Below, one piece after another: positions 34,226-43,256 of a stretch of 64,000 nucleotides of DNA. This stretch comes from Pseudarthrobacter raffinosi (GTDB lineage Bacteria; Actinomycetota; Actinomycetes; Actinomycetales; Micrococcaceae), in the NCBI RefSeq assembly GCF_023913735.1, contig NZ_JAMXBH010000005.1, positions 169,108 to 233,107 on the forward strand, read 5' to 3'. Position 1 is the first letter of the stretch. Every line of letters begins with the position of its first letter. Made by a program: the position numbers and the translations under genes. The notes under the pieces were generated by a model that saw only the letters and a list, made by a program, of their open reading frames with translations, had not been told where the DNA came from and searched no databases.

Positions 34226-35293
34226 TTACTTGAGTTCCGCGCGGCGCTTGACGATGAGGTTGATGATGGTGGCCAGCAGCAGCATCAGGCCCAGGAAGAA
34301 CTTGAACCAGTCGGGGTTCCACTGGGCATAGACGATGCCCTTGTTGGCCATGCCGAAGATGAACGCGCCGATCGCGCCGCCCACCGCCGAACCATAGCCG
34401 CCGGTCAGGAGGCACCCGCCGATCACCGCGGCGATGATGTACAGGAACTCGTTGCCCACACCCTCACCGGACTGCACCGTATCGAAAGCGAAGAGGTTGT
34501 GCATGCCCAGGATCCAGCCGCAGAAGCCCACGCCCATGAACAATCCGATCTTCGTGGCCTTGACCGGCACACCCACGGCGCGGGCCGCATTCTCGTCCCC
34601 GCCGACGGCGAAGATCCAGTTCCCCACCCGGGTCCGCATCAGCACCCAGGTGGCCACGGCGACCAGCGCGATCCAGATGAACACCGTGATCTTGACATCG
34701 ATGCCGCCAATGGAGACCGAGGACGCGAACACCGCGCGGGCGGAGGCGAAGCCGTCCATGCTGGAGATCGACGGCGACGACACGGAGCCGCCGATCAGCC
34801 GGGTCAGGCCCAGGTTCAGGCCGGTCAGCATAAGGAACGTGGCCAGGGTGACGATAAAGCTGGGCAGCTTGGTCTTCATCAAAATCCAGCCATTGATATA
34901 ACCGATGCCCACGGAGACCACCAGGGCCAGGAGAACCCCGACCCAGATATTCGTGCTGAAGTACCAGCTGAACATCGACGCCGTCAGTGCCGATGAGATC
35001 ACCGCGACACCGGTGGAAAGATCGAACTCCCCGCCGATCATCAGCAAGGAAACCCCCACCGCCATGATGCCGATCGTGGAACTGCCGTACAGAATGGTCG
35101 CCAAGGCATTGGGCTGGGTAAACGTCGGGGAAACCAACGCGAAGAAGACGAACAGGACCACCGCTCCTACGAGCGCGCCGACTTCGGGACGGCCCAGGAG
35201 CGTCTGGAGCGGGTTCCGCCGCCCAATTCTCTCATCGCCACGTGGCCCGGCTGCTGAAGCCGGTGCCGGGGGCAGGGTTGCTGTTTTTGCCAT
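34226..35293 (-). CDS. Inositol/sugar ABC transporter permease
   Basis: 355 residues, about 10 helices; signature region [20 protein letters not shown] and loop [16 protein letters not shown]. The start at ATG 35291-35293 has AAGGAG 9 bases upstream. It forms the channel of the importer with the ATPase and binding protein on either side. GEFDLS in place of the usual GGIDLS is typical of the inositol-type branch as I recall it; not decisive. Confidence 0.88.
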   Translation of the reverse strand: MAKTATLPPAPASAAGPRGDERIGRRNPLQTLLGRPEVGALVGAVVLFVFFALVSPTFTQPNALATILYGSSTIGIMAVGVSLLMIGGEFDLSTGVAVISSALTASMFSWYFSTNIWVGVLLALVVSVGIGYINGWILMKTKLPSFIVTLATFLMLTGLNLGLTRLIGGSVSSPSISSMDGFASARAVFASSVSIGGIDVKITVFIWIALVAVATWVLMRTRVGNWIFAVGGDENAARAVGVPVKATKIGLFMGVGFCGWILGMHNLFAFDTVQSGEGVGNEFLYIIAAVIGGCLLTGGYGSAVGGAIGAFIFGMANKGIVYAQWNPDWFKFFLGLMLLLATIINLIVKRRAELK

Positions 35294-35313
35294 AGGAAGA
35301 ACTCCTTGTTGGT

Positions 35314-35347
35314 CAGGCCGTGCGGCGGTTGCCCGCCGCACGGCCTG
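35314..35347 (-). terminator. hairpin between binding-protein and permease genes
   Basis: Perfect 14-bp arms (CAGGCCGTGCGGCG and complement) with a 6-base loop, 10 bases past the binding-protein stop. Likely attenuates transcription into the permease. Confidence 0.7.
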
Positions 35348-35357
35348 AGTCCCGGAT

Positions 35358-36353
35358 CTAGCGGACGCCCTGCTGGGCGAATTTGAGAACGTCGGAAGCG
35401 TTGGACTGGTCAACGATGGTGGGACCGGTCAAGACCGGCTGGCCGCCGCCAAGCTTGAAGCCGCCACGCTTGGCCTGCCACAGCGAGTCGACCGACATGT
35501 AGCCCTGGGCCCACGGCTGCTGGTCCACGGTGAAGATCACGTCACCATCCACGATCTTCTGGGCGAGCTCTGCGTTCAGGTCGAAGCTGGCAACCTTCGC
35601 AGAGCTGCCGGCGTCCGCGACGGACTTGAGCAGCGTGAGGGTGATCGGTGCGCCGAGGCCAATGATGACGTCTGCATCCTTGGCTGCCTGGAGCTTCGCG
35701 GTGGCGGTGGACTGGACGCCGGTCATGTCCTTGCCGTCGACGTAGAGAATCTCCGCACCCGGAACCTTGGCCTTGACGCCTGCGCACCGTGCTTCAAGGC
35801 CAACGTGGCCCTGCTGCTGAATGACGCAGACCGGGTGCTTGAAGCCCTGTTCGGCGAGCTTGGTGCCCACCGCCTGGCCGGCAAGCTGCTCATTCGAGCC
35901 GAAGTGCGTAAATGCGCCGAGCTGCGCCGACACGGACTCGCCGGCGTTGAGGCTGACCACCGGAATGCCGGCATCGGTGGCCTTCTTCAGGACGTCCTTC
36001 AGGGCCTCCGGGGTTGCGAGGGTAACGGCGATGCCGTCGACTTTCTGATCGATGGCCTGCTGGACGAGCTGGGCCTGGCGTCCGGCCTCCGGGTCACTGG
36101 TGTAGAGCAGTTCCACGTTGTCTTTCGCTGAAGCCTCCTCGGCACCCTTGCGGACTATGTCCCAGAAGGTGTCGCCTGCCGCGGCGTGGGTGATGAGAGC
36201 CACCTTCATGCGGTCTGTGGTGGCCACCTGACCGCCGCCGGCGGCGCCGCCGCCCTCAACCGGCTTCCCGCCCGTGCTGGAGCAGGCGCTGAGTGCCATC
36301 ATGGGAACAACTGCCGCCACGAGAGCCGCCTTGCGCCAAGAAAAATTAGCCAC
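35358..36353 (-). CDS. ABC transporter substrate-binding lipoprotein, probable inositol importer
   Basis: 331 residues from the GTG at 36351-36353 (AAAGGAG 7 bases upstream). Lipoprotein signal ends LSACSS (Cys24). Type I periplasmic-binding fold (VALITHAAAGDTFWDIVRKG; VVSLNAGES; VIIGLGAP). First gene of an operon with permease, ATPase and several Gfo/Idh oxidoreductases. Its promoter has the TTTGTCCTGACAT motif shared with iolC, which supports an inositol or cyclitol substrate. Confidence 0.88.
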   Translation of the reverse strand: MANFSWRKAALVAAVVPMMALSACSSTGGKPVEGGGAAGGGQVATTDRMKVALITHAAAGDTFWDIVRKGAEEASAKDNVELLYTSDPEAGRQAQLVQQAIDQKVDGIAVTLATPEALKDVLKKATDAGIPVVSLNAGESVSAQLGAFTHFGSNEQLAGQAVGTKLAEQGFKHPVCVIQQQGHVGLEARCAGVKAKVPGAEILYVDGKDMTGVQSTATAKLQAAKDADVIIGLGAPITLTLLKSVADAGSSAKVASFDLNAELAQKIVDGDVIFTVDQQPWAQGYMSVDSLWQAKRGGFKLGGGQPVLTGPTIVDQSNASDVLKFAQQGVR

Positions 36354-36419
36354 GTTAATCTCCTTTGATCTCAGGGTCCGGGCTGCCACTCTGCAACTGC
36401 CGGAGCACTGTCTACCTCG

Positions 36420-36465
36420 ATCATGGTGATTCAACTCACGAATGTCAATAGTTTGTCCTGACATT
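36420..36465 (-). promoter_or_regulatory. importer promoter with inositol-regulon motif
   Basis: On the minus strand: -35 TTGACA (36443-36448), 17-bp spacer, -10 CATGAT (36420-36425). TTTGTCCTGACATT (plus strand 36452-36465) abuts the -35 box. Confidence 0.7.
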
Positions 36466-36501
36466 AGGATGTTTTTACGTTAGGAGCCTACTGCGGCCGC
36501 C

Positions 36502-37515
36502 CTAAAATGCCGGCCGCGCCGTGGTCCCGCGAACAACCAGGGCCGGCTCAATCAGCTTGCGTTGCGGGCCAACCGCGGCGTCGCGAATGCGTGCAAGCAG
36601 CGCCTTGGCCACATCCACGCCCACCAGATCGCTTCGGTTGTCTACTGAGGTCAGCTCCAGATACCGCGACTTTGCCAGGGTTGAATTGTCGTATCCGATC
36701 ACGGAGATGTCCGCCGGGACCGCAAGCCCGCGCGCCTTGATGGCACCCAAGGCACCCAAGGCCATGGTGTCATTGGCGGCGAAGATGGCAGTGGTGTCCG
36801 GATAGTGGTCCAGCAGCCAGCACGTCGAGGCGTAGCCATCCTCCTCGGACGTGCCGCCCGACTCCCCCGCAATCCGAAGTTCGGCGCCGGACTCCCGGAG
36901 CCGGCTGAGGAAGCCCGCGCGCCGGTGCGCAGCGGCACCGCCGGATCCGGAAAGGTGGCCTATCCGGATGTGGCCGAGCCCCAGAAGGTGGCTGGCCGCC
37001 ATGCCGCCGCCACCGTCGTCGTCGTTGGTAATCAGATCAGCGCCGGCCGGCACACCATCGCGCCACCCAGCCACGACCGTCGGAACCCCCGCCCCAGCCA
37101 ACATTGACGCGCTTGGCTCCGCCGCTATCACCAGCCCGTCAACGTGCATGGCAAGCAAACCGTCGGCAGCTTCCTGGATGCGGTTCTCCCCGGGGCGGGA
37201 ATCAGCCAGCATGACCTGGTAGCCATGTTCCGTCAGCGCAGACTCCATCCCCCGCAGCAGATCGACGAACCACAGGTTCCGGTAGTCGTCAATCACCAGC
37301 CCAATGCTCTTCGTGCGACTGCTGGCAAGCGTAGTGGCGGCGCGGCTGGGGCGGTACCCGAGCTCCGAGATGGCCGCCTGGACGGCTTCGCGGCGCTTCT
37401 CGCTCACCCTCGCGGGATTCTGCAGTACGAGTGAAACCAGCGACGGCGAGACGCCCGCCTGCTTCGCCACGTCATAGATCGTCGGGCGTCGTGCCTTGGG
37501 GCTGTGCAACGTCAT
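36502..37515 (-). CDS. LacI-family transcriptional regulator
   Basis: 337 residues: PTIYDVAKQAGVSPSLVSLV, hinge ASSRTKSIGLVIDDYRN, ligand domain ending GYDNSTLAKSRYLELTSVD. The start at ATG 37513-37515 has AAAGG about 9 bases upstream. It diverges from an oxidoreductase/isomerase pair whose leader carries the perfect palindrome TTGTAGCGCTACAA, a standard LacI-type site, and probably represses them. Second LacI protein within 10 kb. Confidence 0.88.
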   Translation of the reverse strand: MTLHSPKARRPTIYDVAKQAGVSPSLVSLVLQNPARVSEKRREAVQAAISELGYRPSRAATTLASSRTKSIGLVIDDYRNLWFVDLLRGMESALTEHGYQVMLADSRPGENRIQEAADGLLAMHVDGLVIAAEPSASMLAGAGVPTVVAGWRDGVPAGADLITNDDDGGGGMAASHLLGLGHIRIGHLSGSGGAAAHRRAGFLSRLRESGAELRIAGESGGTSEEDGYASTCWLLDHYPDTTAIFAANDTMALGALGAIKARGLAVPADISVIGYDNSTLAKSRYLELTSVDNRSDLVGVDVAKALLARIRDAAVGPQRKLIEPALVVRGTTARPAF

Positions 37516-37560
37516 CGGAGGTGCCTTTCGTGTCTGCCCTTGAGGATATCCGCCAGTTGA

Positions 37561-37621
37561 TTGACAGGACATACATACATGGATACGCTCAGATCCAGTG
37601 CACTAAATTGTAGCGCTACAA
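37561..37621 (+). promoter_or_regulatory. promoter with inositol motif and LacI-type operator
   Basis: -35 TTGACA (37561-37566), 17-bp spacer, -10 TACGCT (37584-37589), then the palindrome TTGTAGCGCTACAA (37608-37621). The -35 box lies inside TTGACAGGACATA, the reverse complement of the inositol-regulon motif. Confidence 0.7.
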
Positions 37622-37669
37622 AATGCCGTTGGAACTTCCCGCCGCGGCTGAATTTCAAAGGAGAAATCA

Positions 37670-38857
37670 ATGGCTGAAAGCCTAGGCGTCGCCGTCATCG
37701 GTGCAGGCATGGCCGGCAAAGCCCACGCTGCTGCATACCGCACCGCGTCTGCCCTCTACAGCCCGGTACTTCCCCCGGTGCGCCTGGTCTCGATCGGCGA
37801 CGTCAACGCCGAATTCGGCTCGTTGGCCGCCCGCCGTTTCGGATACGAACGCAACGACACGTCATGGCAGGCAATCGCCGAAGCCGATGACATCGACGTC
37901 GTCAGCGTGGTCATCGCCAACTCGCTTCACCGCGAAGTTGTGGAGGGCCTGCTCGCGGCCGGCAAGCACGTGCTGTGCGAAAAGCCGCTGAGCGACTCCC
38001 TGGCAGACGCCCGCGCCATGGCCGAGGCAGCCCGCGCGGCCGAGGCCGGCGGAACGATCGCCCGTATTGGCTTCACGTTCCGCCGCACCCCCGGCATCGC
38101 CTACATCCGGGACCTGATCCGCAACGGCGTCCTCGGTAATGTCCTGCACTTCAGCGGCCGCTACTGGACCGATTACGGCTTCAGCCCCTCCGCTCCCATG
38201 AGCTGGCGCTACAAGGGCGGCCCCGGCTCCGGTGCGCTCGCCGATGTTGGAAGCCACCTGACGTACATTTCCGAGTTCCTCTGTGGCGACATCAAGTCGA
38301 TCACCGGCGGCAGCCTCAGCACCGTGATCGACAAGCGGCCCCTGCCGCTCGCGGCCGTTATGGGCCACGACCATGCTGCCGTCAGCGACACCTTCGAAGC
38401 CGTCGAGAACGACGACTACGCAGCCTTCAACGCGGAGTTCGGAACCGGCGCCGGCAGTTTTGAGGTCTCCCGGGTTGCGGCCGGGCACGCCAACAGCCTG
38501 CAGTTCGAGGTGTTCTGCGAGAACGGTGCCGCCAAATTTGACCAGCGCCGCCCGGCCGAGATCCAGCTGTTCCTCAACGACGGTTCCGGCAACGAGAACG
38601 GTTACCGCCAGGTCATCCTCGGCCCGGGGCACCCCTACATCGCCGGGGGTCTTGCCATGGACGCCCCCGAAGTCGGCTTCGGCCAGAACGACGCCTTCGG
38701 CTACCAGGCCCGCGCGTTCCTCGAAGAGGTCGCCGGTCTCAGCGAAGAAGAGTCCCTCCCCCGCTGCGCCACGTTCGACGAAGGCGTGCGCAACATGGAA
38801 CTGCTCGGCGCAGTGGCCGAATCCGCCCTCAACAACGGAAAGAAGATCACGCTATGA
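37670..38857 (+). CDS. Gfo/Idh/MocA oxidoreductase (levoglucosan dehydrogenase-like length class)
   Basis: 395 residues: AVIGAGMAGKAHAAAYRTAS, LCEKPLSDS, and the active-site block GSGALADVGSHLTYISEFLCG with Asp and His. It belongs to the longer (about 390-residue) Gfo/Idh group that includes levoglucosan dehydrogenase, by pattern only. AAAGGAG lies before the ATG. Its stop overlaps the next start in ATGA, so it acts with the TIM-barrel enzyme that follows. Probably under both LacI and IolR-like control. Confidence 0.85.
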   Translation: MAESLGVAVIGAGMAGKAHAAAYRTASALYSPVLPPVRLVSIGDVNAEFGSLAARRFGYERNDTSWQAIAEADDIDVVSVVIANSLHREVVEGLLAAGKHVLCEKPLSDSLADARAMAEAARAAEAGGTIARIGFTFRRTPGIAYIRDLIRNGVLGNVLHFSGRYWTDYGFSPSAPMSWRYKGGPGSGALADVGSHLTYISEFLCGDIKSITGGSLSTVIDKRPLPLAAVMGHDHAAVSDTFEAVENDDYAAFNAEFGTGAGSFEVSRVAAGHANSLQFEVFCENGAAKFDQRRPAEIQLFLNDGSGNENGYRQVILGPGHPYIAGGLAMDAPEVGFGQNDAFGYQARAFLEEVAGLSEEESLPRCATFDEGVRNMELLGAVAESALNNGKKITL

Positions 38858-39873
38858 GGCTCGGTATCTACAACGCAGTCCTGCATGACCGGCCACTTCC
38901 CGAAGCACTGAAGGTCATTGCCGAGCTTGGCCTCACCGGTATCGAGATCAACACTGGCGGCTTTCTCCCCGCCGTGCACGTCCCCACCATGGACCAGATC
39001 CTGGAAAGCGACGCCGCCCGCGACGACTACCTGGCCCTTTTCGAGGGCACCGGAGTTTCCATCGCAGGACTCAACTGCAACGGCAACCCGCTGCACCCCA
39101 ACCGTGAGATCGGCGAGAAGCACGCCGAAGATATTCGTCGCTCCATCCGTCTGGCCAGCCGCCTCGGCCAGGACCGGGTAGTTACGATGTCCGGCCTGCC
39201 CGGCGGAGAGCCCGGAGCCACCACCGTCAACTGGGTGGTCAACGCCTGGAACTCGGCAGCATTGGACGTCTTGGACTACCAGTGGGGCGTGGCCGCAGCG
39301 TTTTGGAAGGAAACCGACCGCCTGGCCGCTGACCACGGCGTCAAGGTGGCTCTCGAACTGCACCCGCAGAACCTCGTCTTCAACACCGCCGACGTCCACA
39401 AGCTGATCGAGCTGACCAACGCAACGCATGTCGGCGTCGAACTGGATGCCTCCCACCTGTTCTGGCAGCAGATGGACCCGGTTGCCGTCGTACGCGAACT
39501 CGGACCGCTCGTCTTTCAGGCGGCGGCGAAAGATGTCCGTGTTAACACCGAAAACGCTGCGCTGTACGGCGTGCTGGACAACAGCTTCCGCCGGCTCGCG
39601 CCGGAGGAAAACCGCACCAACCTCGGCGGCGACGAGTGGGCCAACGAGTGGCCCAAGAACTCTGCCTGGGACTTCGTGGCTCTGGGCCGCGGGCATAACA
39701 CCGCCTATTGGACAGAGTTCCTCCGGGCCCTGCACGAGGTAGACCCGGAGATGCTGGTCAACATCGAGCACGAGGACGTCTCACTGGGCCGGATCGAGGG
39801 CCTGCAGGTGGCGGCCAAGGTGCTGCGGGATGCTGACGCCGCGCTCAGGTCTTCGCTGAACCTGACGGCTTAG
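38854..39873 (+). CDS. TIM-barrel sugar isomerase/epimerase
   Basis: 339 residues of the xylose isomerase-like family: MRLGIYNAVLHDRPLPEALK, metal-ligand segments VALELHPQN, VGVELDASHL and VNIEHEDVS. The family isomerises or epimerises sugars and keto-cyclitols. It is translationally coupled (ATGA) to the preceding oxidoreductase, so the pair likely oxidises and then isomerises one substrate. A strong hairpin terminator follows. Confidence 0.85.
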   Translation: MRLGIYNAVLHDRPLPEALKVIAELGLTGIEINTGGFLPAVHVPTMDQILESDAARDDYLALFEGTGVSIAGLNCNGNPLHPNREIGEKHAEDIRRSIRLASRLGQDRVVTMSGLPGGEPGATTVNWVVNAWNSAALDVLDYQWGVAAAFWKETDRLAADHGVKVALELHPQNLVFNTADVHKLIELTNATHVGVELDASHLFWQQMDPVAVVRELGPLVFQAAAKDVRVNTENAALYGVLDNSFRRLAPEENRTNLGGDEWANEWPKNSAWDFVALGRGHNTAYWTEFLRALHEVDPEMLVNIEHEDVSLGRIEGLQVAAKVLRDADAALRSSLNLTA

Positions 39874-39904
39874 CCATCCAATTCGTCAGGCAAAGGCCTG
39901 TGAA

Positions 39905-39942
39905 CAGCAAGGGGGCGGCGCATATGCGTCGCCCCCTTGCTG
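39905..39942 (+). terminator. hairpin terminator
   Basis: Perfect 13-bp arms (CAGCAAGGGGGCG, 39905-39917, and complement 39930-39942); the loop itself contains GCGCATATGCG. Confidence 0.75.
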
Positions 39943-39983
39943 TGACCGGAGGCAGGCCATCCCTAAAAGAGAAGGAAACGAAC

Positions 39984-40660
39984 ATGCGTATTGGCATTGT
40001 CGGTTACGGAACGCGGATATCCTCACACTCGCAAACGTGCTGGCCTCAGGGGAACTCGGTGAGACGTGGCGGGTGCATTCGACCATGGACCAGGACAACG
40101 CCGACAACCTTGAGCTCGGTGCCAGCGGTGGACTCCTGCGGGACCTGGGCAGCCACCTGGTTGACCAGATGCTGTGGCTGCTCGGACCGGCGAGCCACGT
40201 GCACGCGACCCTGGACTGGACGGACCGTTTCGGCGAACGGACGGACTGCGGCTTTGTTGTCACCATGACGCATTCGTCGGGAACCGTCTCCACGGTGTCC
40301 GCCAGCAAACTCAACCATTCCACCACGCGGGAGCTGCGGGCCTATGGCAGCAGGGGCAGCTACATCGCCTCCGGCGCCGACGTTCAGGCTGACGCCCTGA
40401 TGTCGGGACGCCGTCCGATCGAGGAACCGGCAACGTGGGGCATCGACTCGGCCGAAAACTGGGGCACCCTGTCCACGAGGGACGGCCGCGAGGCCATTGC
40501 CTCGGCACAGGGGAACTATGCCAGCTTCTATACAGAGTTCGCCCGCGCAGTCCGCGGCGACGGACCCGAGCCCGTACCGGCAACCGAAGGAATCCGCACC
40601 CTGGAAGTGCTGGATGCGGCCCGCCGCAGTGCGCTGGAGAACGCGGTGGTCGCGCTCTAG
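39984..40660 (+). pseudogene. Gfo/Idh/MocA oxidoreductase with internal deletion
   Basis: A good ribosome site (GAAGGA) and ATG 39984 give MRIGIVGYGT, the start of a Rossmann motif, then the frame is lost. From about 40013 another frame reads ADILTLANVLASGELGETWR and continues through SGGLLRDLGSHLVDQMLWLL to a normal C-terminus at 40660. About 115 residues, including the rest of the NAD site and the EKP motif, are gone and the junction is out of frame. It is a clear gene remnant; a base-calling error cannot explain it. Confidence 0.85.
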
Positions 40661-40664
40661 CACC

Positions 40665-40749
40665 CTCTCTCACTTCCTGCGCGTTTTCCCGGATCCCTCT
40701 CTCACCTGGTGAGAGAGGGATCCGGATTTTCCTGCAGGAAGTGAGAGAG
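40665..40749. repeat. nested double palindrome
   Basis: Outer arms CTCTCTCACTTCCTGC (40665-40680) and complement (40734-40749). The inner palindrome GGATCCCTCTCTCACC (40691-40706) and complement (40708-40723) has a single central base. All four arms share CTCTCTCAC. It lies between the oxidoreductase remnant and the convergent transporter gene. Confidence 0.9.
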
Positions 40750-40794
40750 CGTCCATGGCCCCGCACCCGCGTCACCTTGGGGTGCGGCGTCACC

Positions 40795-42237
40795 TTAGAC
40801 AGACACGCCTGAGCGCTGCTTGAACAGGTGCTCGAGCTCCTCCAGGGACTTATCCTTGGTCTCCGGAACGACGCGCTTGACCCAGACAATGGCACACAGC
40901 TGCAGTGCCACGAAGATGAAGAACGTCGCCGAAACCCCGATCCACGAGACCATCTGCGGGAAGAAGAACCCGATCAGGAAGTTGATCATCCAAAGCACAA
41001 AGACGCAGATGCCCATCGCGATGCCGCGGACGTGCATGGGGAAGATCTCGGACATGGTGAGCCAGGTGACAGTGCCGATGCAGCCCTGCATGGAAGCCAG
41101 GAATGTCACCATGAACAGCAGCACTAGGTAGCCGCGCAACGTGCTCTCCGGCAGGAGCATGGAGACGAGCGCGATGGCCGTCAGGGACGACGCCGTGCCG
41201 CACAGTCCCACGATCAGCATGGGCTTGCGGGGCACCCGCGTCATCAGATACATGCCAACGACGACGGCCGCCACCGACGTGACGCCGTTGAGGACGTTGG
41301 CGATCAAGGCGCCCTGGTCGCCGAATCCGGACGAGGAAAGGATGGACGTCCCGTAGTACATGATGGCGTTGACGCCGCTGATCTGGTTGATGATCGCCAT
41401 GCCCAGGCCCACCACGAAGATCCTGCGGATCCACGGAACGGTGAGATCCTTGAACGTGCCCATCCTGGCCTGGTAATCCTCCCGGGCTGCCTGCCGTACC
41501 TCGTCGAACTCCGCGGAGACGTCGCCGGCGGCGCGGGTGGAGCGCAGCACCTCAAGGACGGCCCCGAAGCGGCCGGCCGACGCCAGCCAGCGCGGGCTCT
41601 CCGGCAGGACCAGCATGCCGAACCACAGGACCACGGCCGGGAGCGTGGCGATAACCAGCATCCAGCGCCACACGTGCGTTTCTTCGGGGAAAGCGTTGCC
41701 GAGTACTGCATTGAAGGTGAAGGCCAGGAACTGGCCGGTGACGATCATCAGCTCGTTTTGGGTGACGATGCGGCCGCGTTGGGCCGCCGGGGACATTTCC
41801 GCGAGGTACACGGGGACAATCACGGAGGCGCCGCCCACGGCCAGGCCCAGGAATGTCCGGGCCGCGATGAGCAGCTCCGTGTTCGGCGAGATGGTGCAGG
41901 CGATGGTGGCCATGACGAAGATCAGGGCCAGTCCCATGATGGTCTTACGCCGGCCGAAGCGGTCCGAGAGCCGGCCTGCGCTGATGGCGCCGAAGGCCGC
42001 GCCGAACAGGAGCGTGGACGTGACCAGCCCTTCGGTGAGCGGCGTCAGTCCGAGGTCCCGCTGCATAAACGGCAAGGCGCCGTTGATGACGCCGGTGTCG
42101 TAGCCGAACAGGAGCCCGCCGAACGTGGAGAAGAGCGCCACCTTCCGCATGAACTTCTTCGGATTTGCCGGTTTGGCCGGGTTGTTCGGCTTGGTGGTGC
42201 CGGGCGCGTCGGATTGGACTGTGCCGGGATTCGTCAT
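40795..42237 (-). CDS. iolT: Sugar porter MFS transporter, IolT-like inositol symporter
   Basis: 480 residues from ATG 42235-42237. 12 helices with sugar-porter signatures: [20 protein letters not shown] (as in B. subtilis IolT), [47 protein letters not shown] motif ([12 protein letters not shown]), PESPRWL and [12 protein letters not shown]. It should take up myo-inositol with protons. An in-frame GTG at 42268-42270 overlaps the upstream TAG and may be the true, coupled start. Last gene of the iolC operon. Confidence 0.85.
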   Translation of the reverse strand: MTNPGTVQSDAPGTTKPNNPAKPANPKKFMRKVALFSTFGGLLFGYDTGVINGALPFMQRDLGLTPLTEGLVTSTLLFGAAFGAISAGRLSDRFGRRKTIMGLALIFVMATIACTISPNTELLIAARTFLGLAVGGASVIVPVYLAEMSPAAQRGRIVTQNELMIVTGQFLAFTFNAVLGNAFPEETHVWRWMLVIATLPAVVLWFGMLVLPESPRWLASAGRFGAVLEVLRSTRAAGDVSAEFDEVRQAAREDYQARMGTFKDLTVPWIRRIFVVGLGMAIINQISGVNAIMYYGTSILSSSGFGDQGALIANVLNGVTSVAAVVVGMYLMTRVPRKPMLIVGLCGTASSLTAIALVSMLLPESTLRGYLVLLFMVTFLASMQGCIGTVTWLTMSEIFPMHVRGIAMGICVFVLWMINFLIGFFFPQMVSWIGVSATFFIFVALQLCAIVWVKRVVPETKDKSLEELEHLFKQRSGVSV

Positions 42238-42269
42238 GGTTCCGTTGCTTTGGTCCGTCTTCCCCACCA

Positions 42270-43142
42270 CTACTTGGCCTGAGCGGCGTAGTTGCGCATT
42301 GTCTCCAGCTGGTAGCGGGACACGTCCTCGGCGTTGTCGTCTTCGGCGAAGACACTGGACACCATGACGGTGTTGTCCTTGTCCAGGAAGCCGATTTCCT
42401 TGAGCCCGCCGAAGAACTCGTCCCAGTTCACGTCGCCGTCGCCGATCTTCAGGTGCTGGTGCACCCGCACGGCGTTTCCGGGCGGATTCGTGATGTAGCG
42501 CAGGCCGTGGGAGGCGTGGTGGTCCATGGTGTCCGAGACGTGGACCAGGCGCAGCTTGTCCCCCGCTGCCCGCATGATTTCAAGGGGCTTGTTGCCCATG
42601 TGGAACGAGTGCGAGGCAACGTAGACCATGCCGATGTTGGGCGAGTTGATGCCACGAATGACGCGGATGGCGGCCAGGCCGTCTTCGACGAAGTCGTCCG
42701 GGTGGGGGTCGATCAGGACATCCAGGCCTTCACGCTCGATGATCGGCAGCAGCTCTTCCATGGAGCGGTAGAAGGCGCGCTCGGATTCTTCGGCCTTTTC
42801 GGGGCGGCCGCTGAATTCGGTGTTCATGGTGCTGACGCCAAGGTCCACGGCAATTTGGATGGCGCGCTTCCAGTAGCGGACCGCTGCCTCGCGGGCATCC
42901 TCGTCCGGACCCGACCAGCGCAGCACGGGAAGCACCGACGCGATTTCAACCCCGGCATCCTTGCAGGCCTTGTTCATCTGGGCCACAAGCTCATCGTCGG
43001 CTTTGGGGTGGTTGTAGAACGGGATCATGTCCGCATGCGGGGTCAGCTGCAGGTACTTGTAACCGAGATCGGCGGCCACGCGCGGAAATTCCAGCAGGCT
43101 GTGGCTGTGGTGGAACGGGGTGGGGTCCAAGGCGATTTTCAT
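42270..43142 (-). CDS. TIM-barrel isomerase/epimerase in the iol operon (IolH/IolI-like)
   Basis: 290 residues of the xylose isomerase-like family: [56 protein letters not shown]. Metal ligands are plausible Glu/Asp/His in these segments. The position between iolG and the inositol transporter suggests a role like IolH or IolI (keto-inositol isomerisation), but the exact reaction cannot be read. The start at ATG 43140-43142 has AAAGGAG 6 bases upstream. Confidence 0.82.
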   Translation of the reverse strand: MKIALDPTPFHHSHSLLEFPRVAADLGYKYLQLTPHADMIPFYNHPKADDELVAQMNKACKDAGVEIASVLPVLRWSGPDEDAREAAVRYWKRAIQIAVDLGVSTMNTEFSGRPEKAEESERAFYRSMEELLPIIEREGLDVLIDPHPDDFVEDGLAAIRVIRGINSPNIGMVYVASHSFHMGNKPLEIMRAAGDKLRLVHVSDTMDHHASHGLRYITNPPGNAVRVHQHLKIGDGDVNWDEFFGGLKEIGFLDKDNTVMVSSVFAEDDNAEDVSRYQLETMRNYAAQAK

Positions 43143-43178
43143 GGTCACTCCTTTGTGAACGAGTCAGTGATCTAACTG

Positions 43179-43238
43179 AGTTTTTGTCCAGATAATGCGC
43201 CGAAAGGGCCTCAAAGTCGCATTATCTGGACAAAAACT
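43179..43238. repeat. 21-bp perfect inverted repeat inside the iol operon
   Basis: Arms AGTTTTTGTCCAGATAATGC+G (43179-43199) and complement (43218-43238), loop of 18 containing GGGCCTCAAAG. It lies between iolG and the TIM-barrel gene and may reduce downstream expression. Confidence 0.9.
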
Positions 43239-43256
43239 ACGGGAGCGGGCGGGGCT

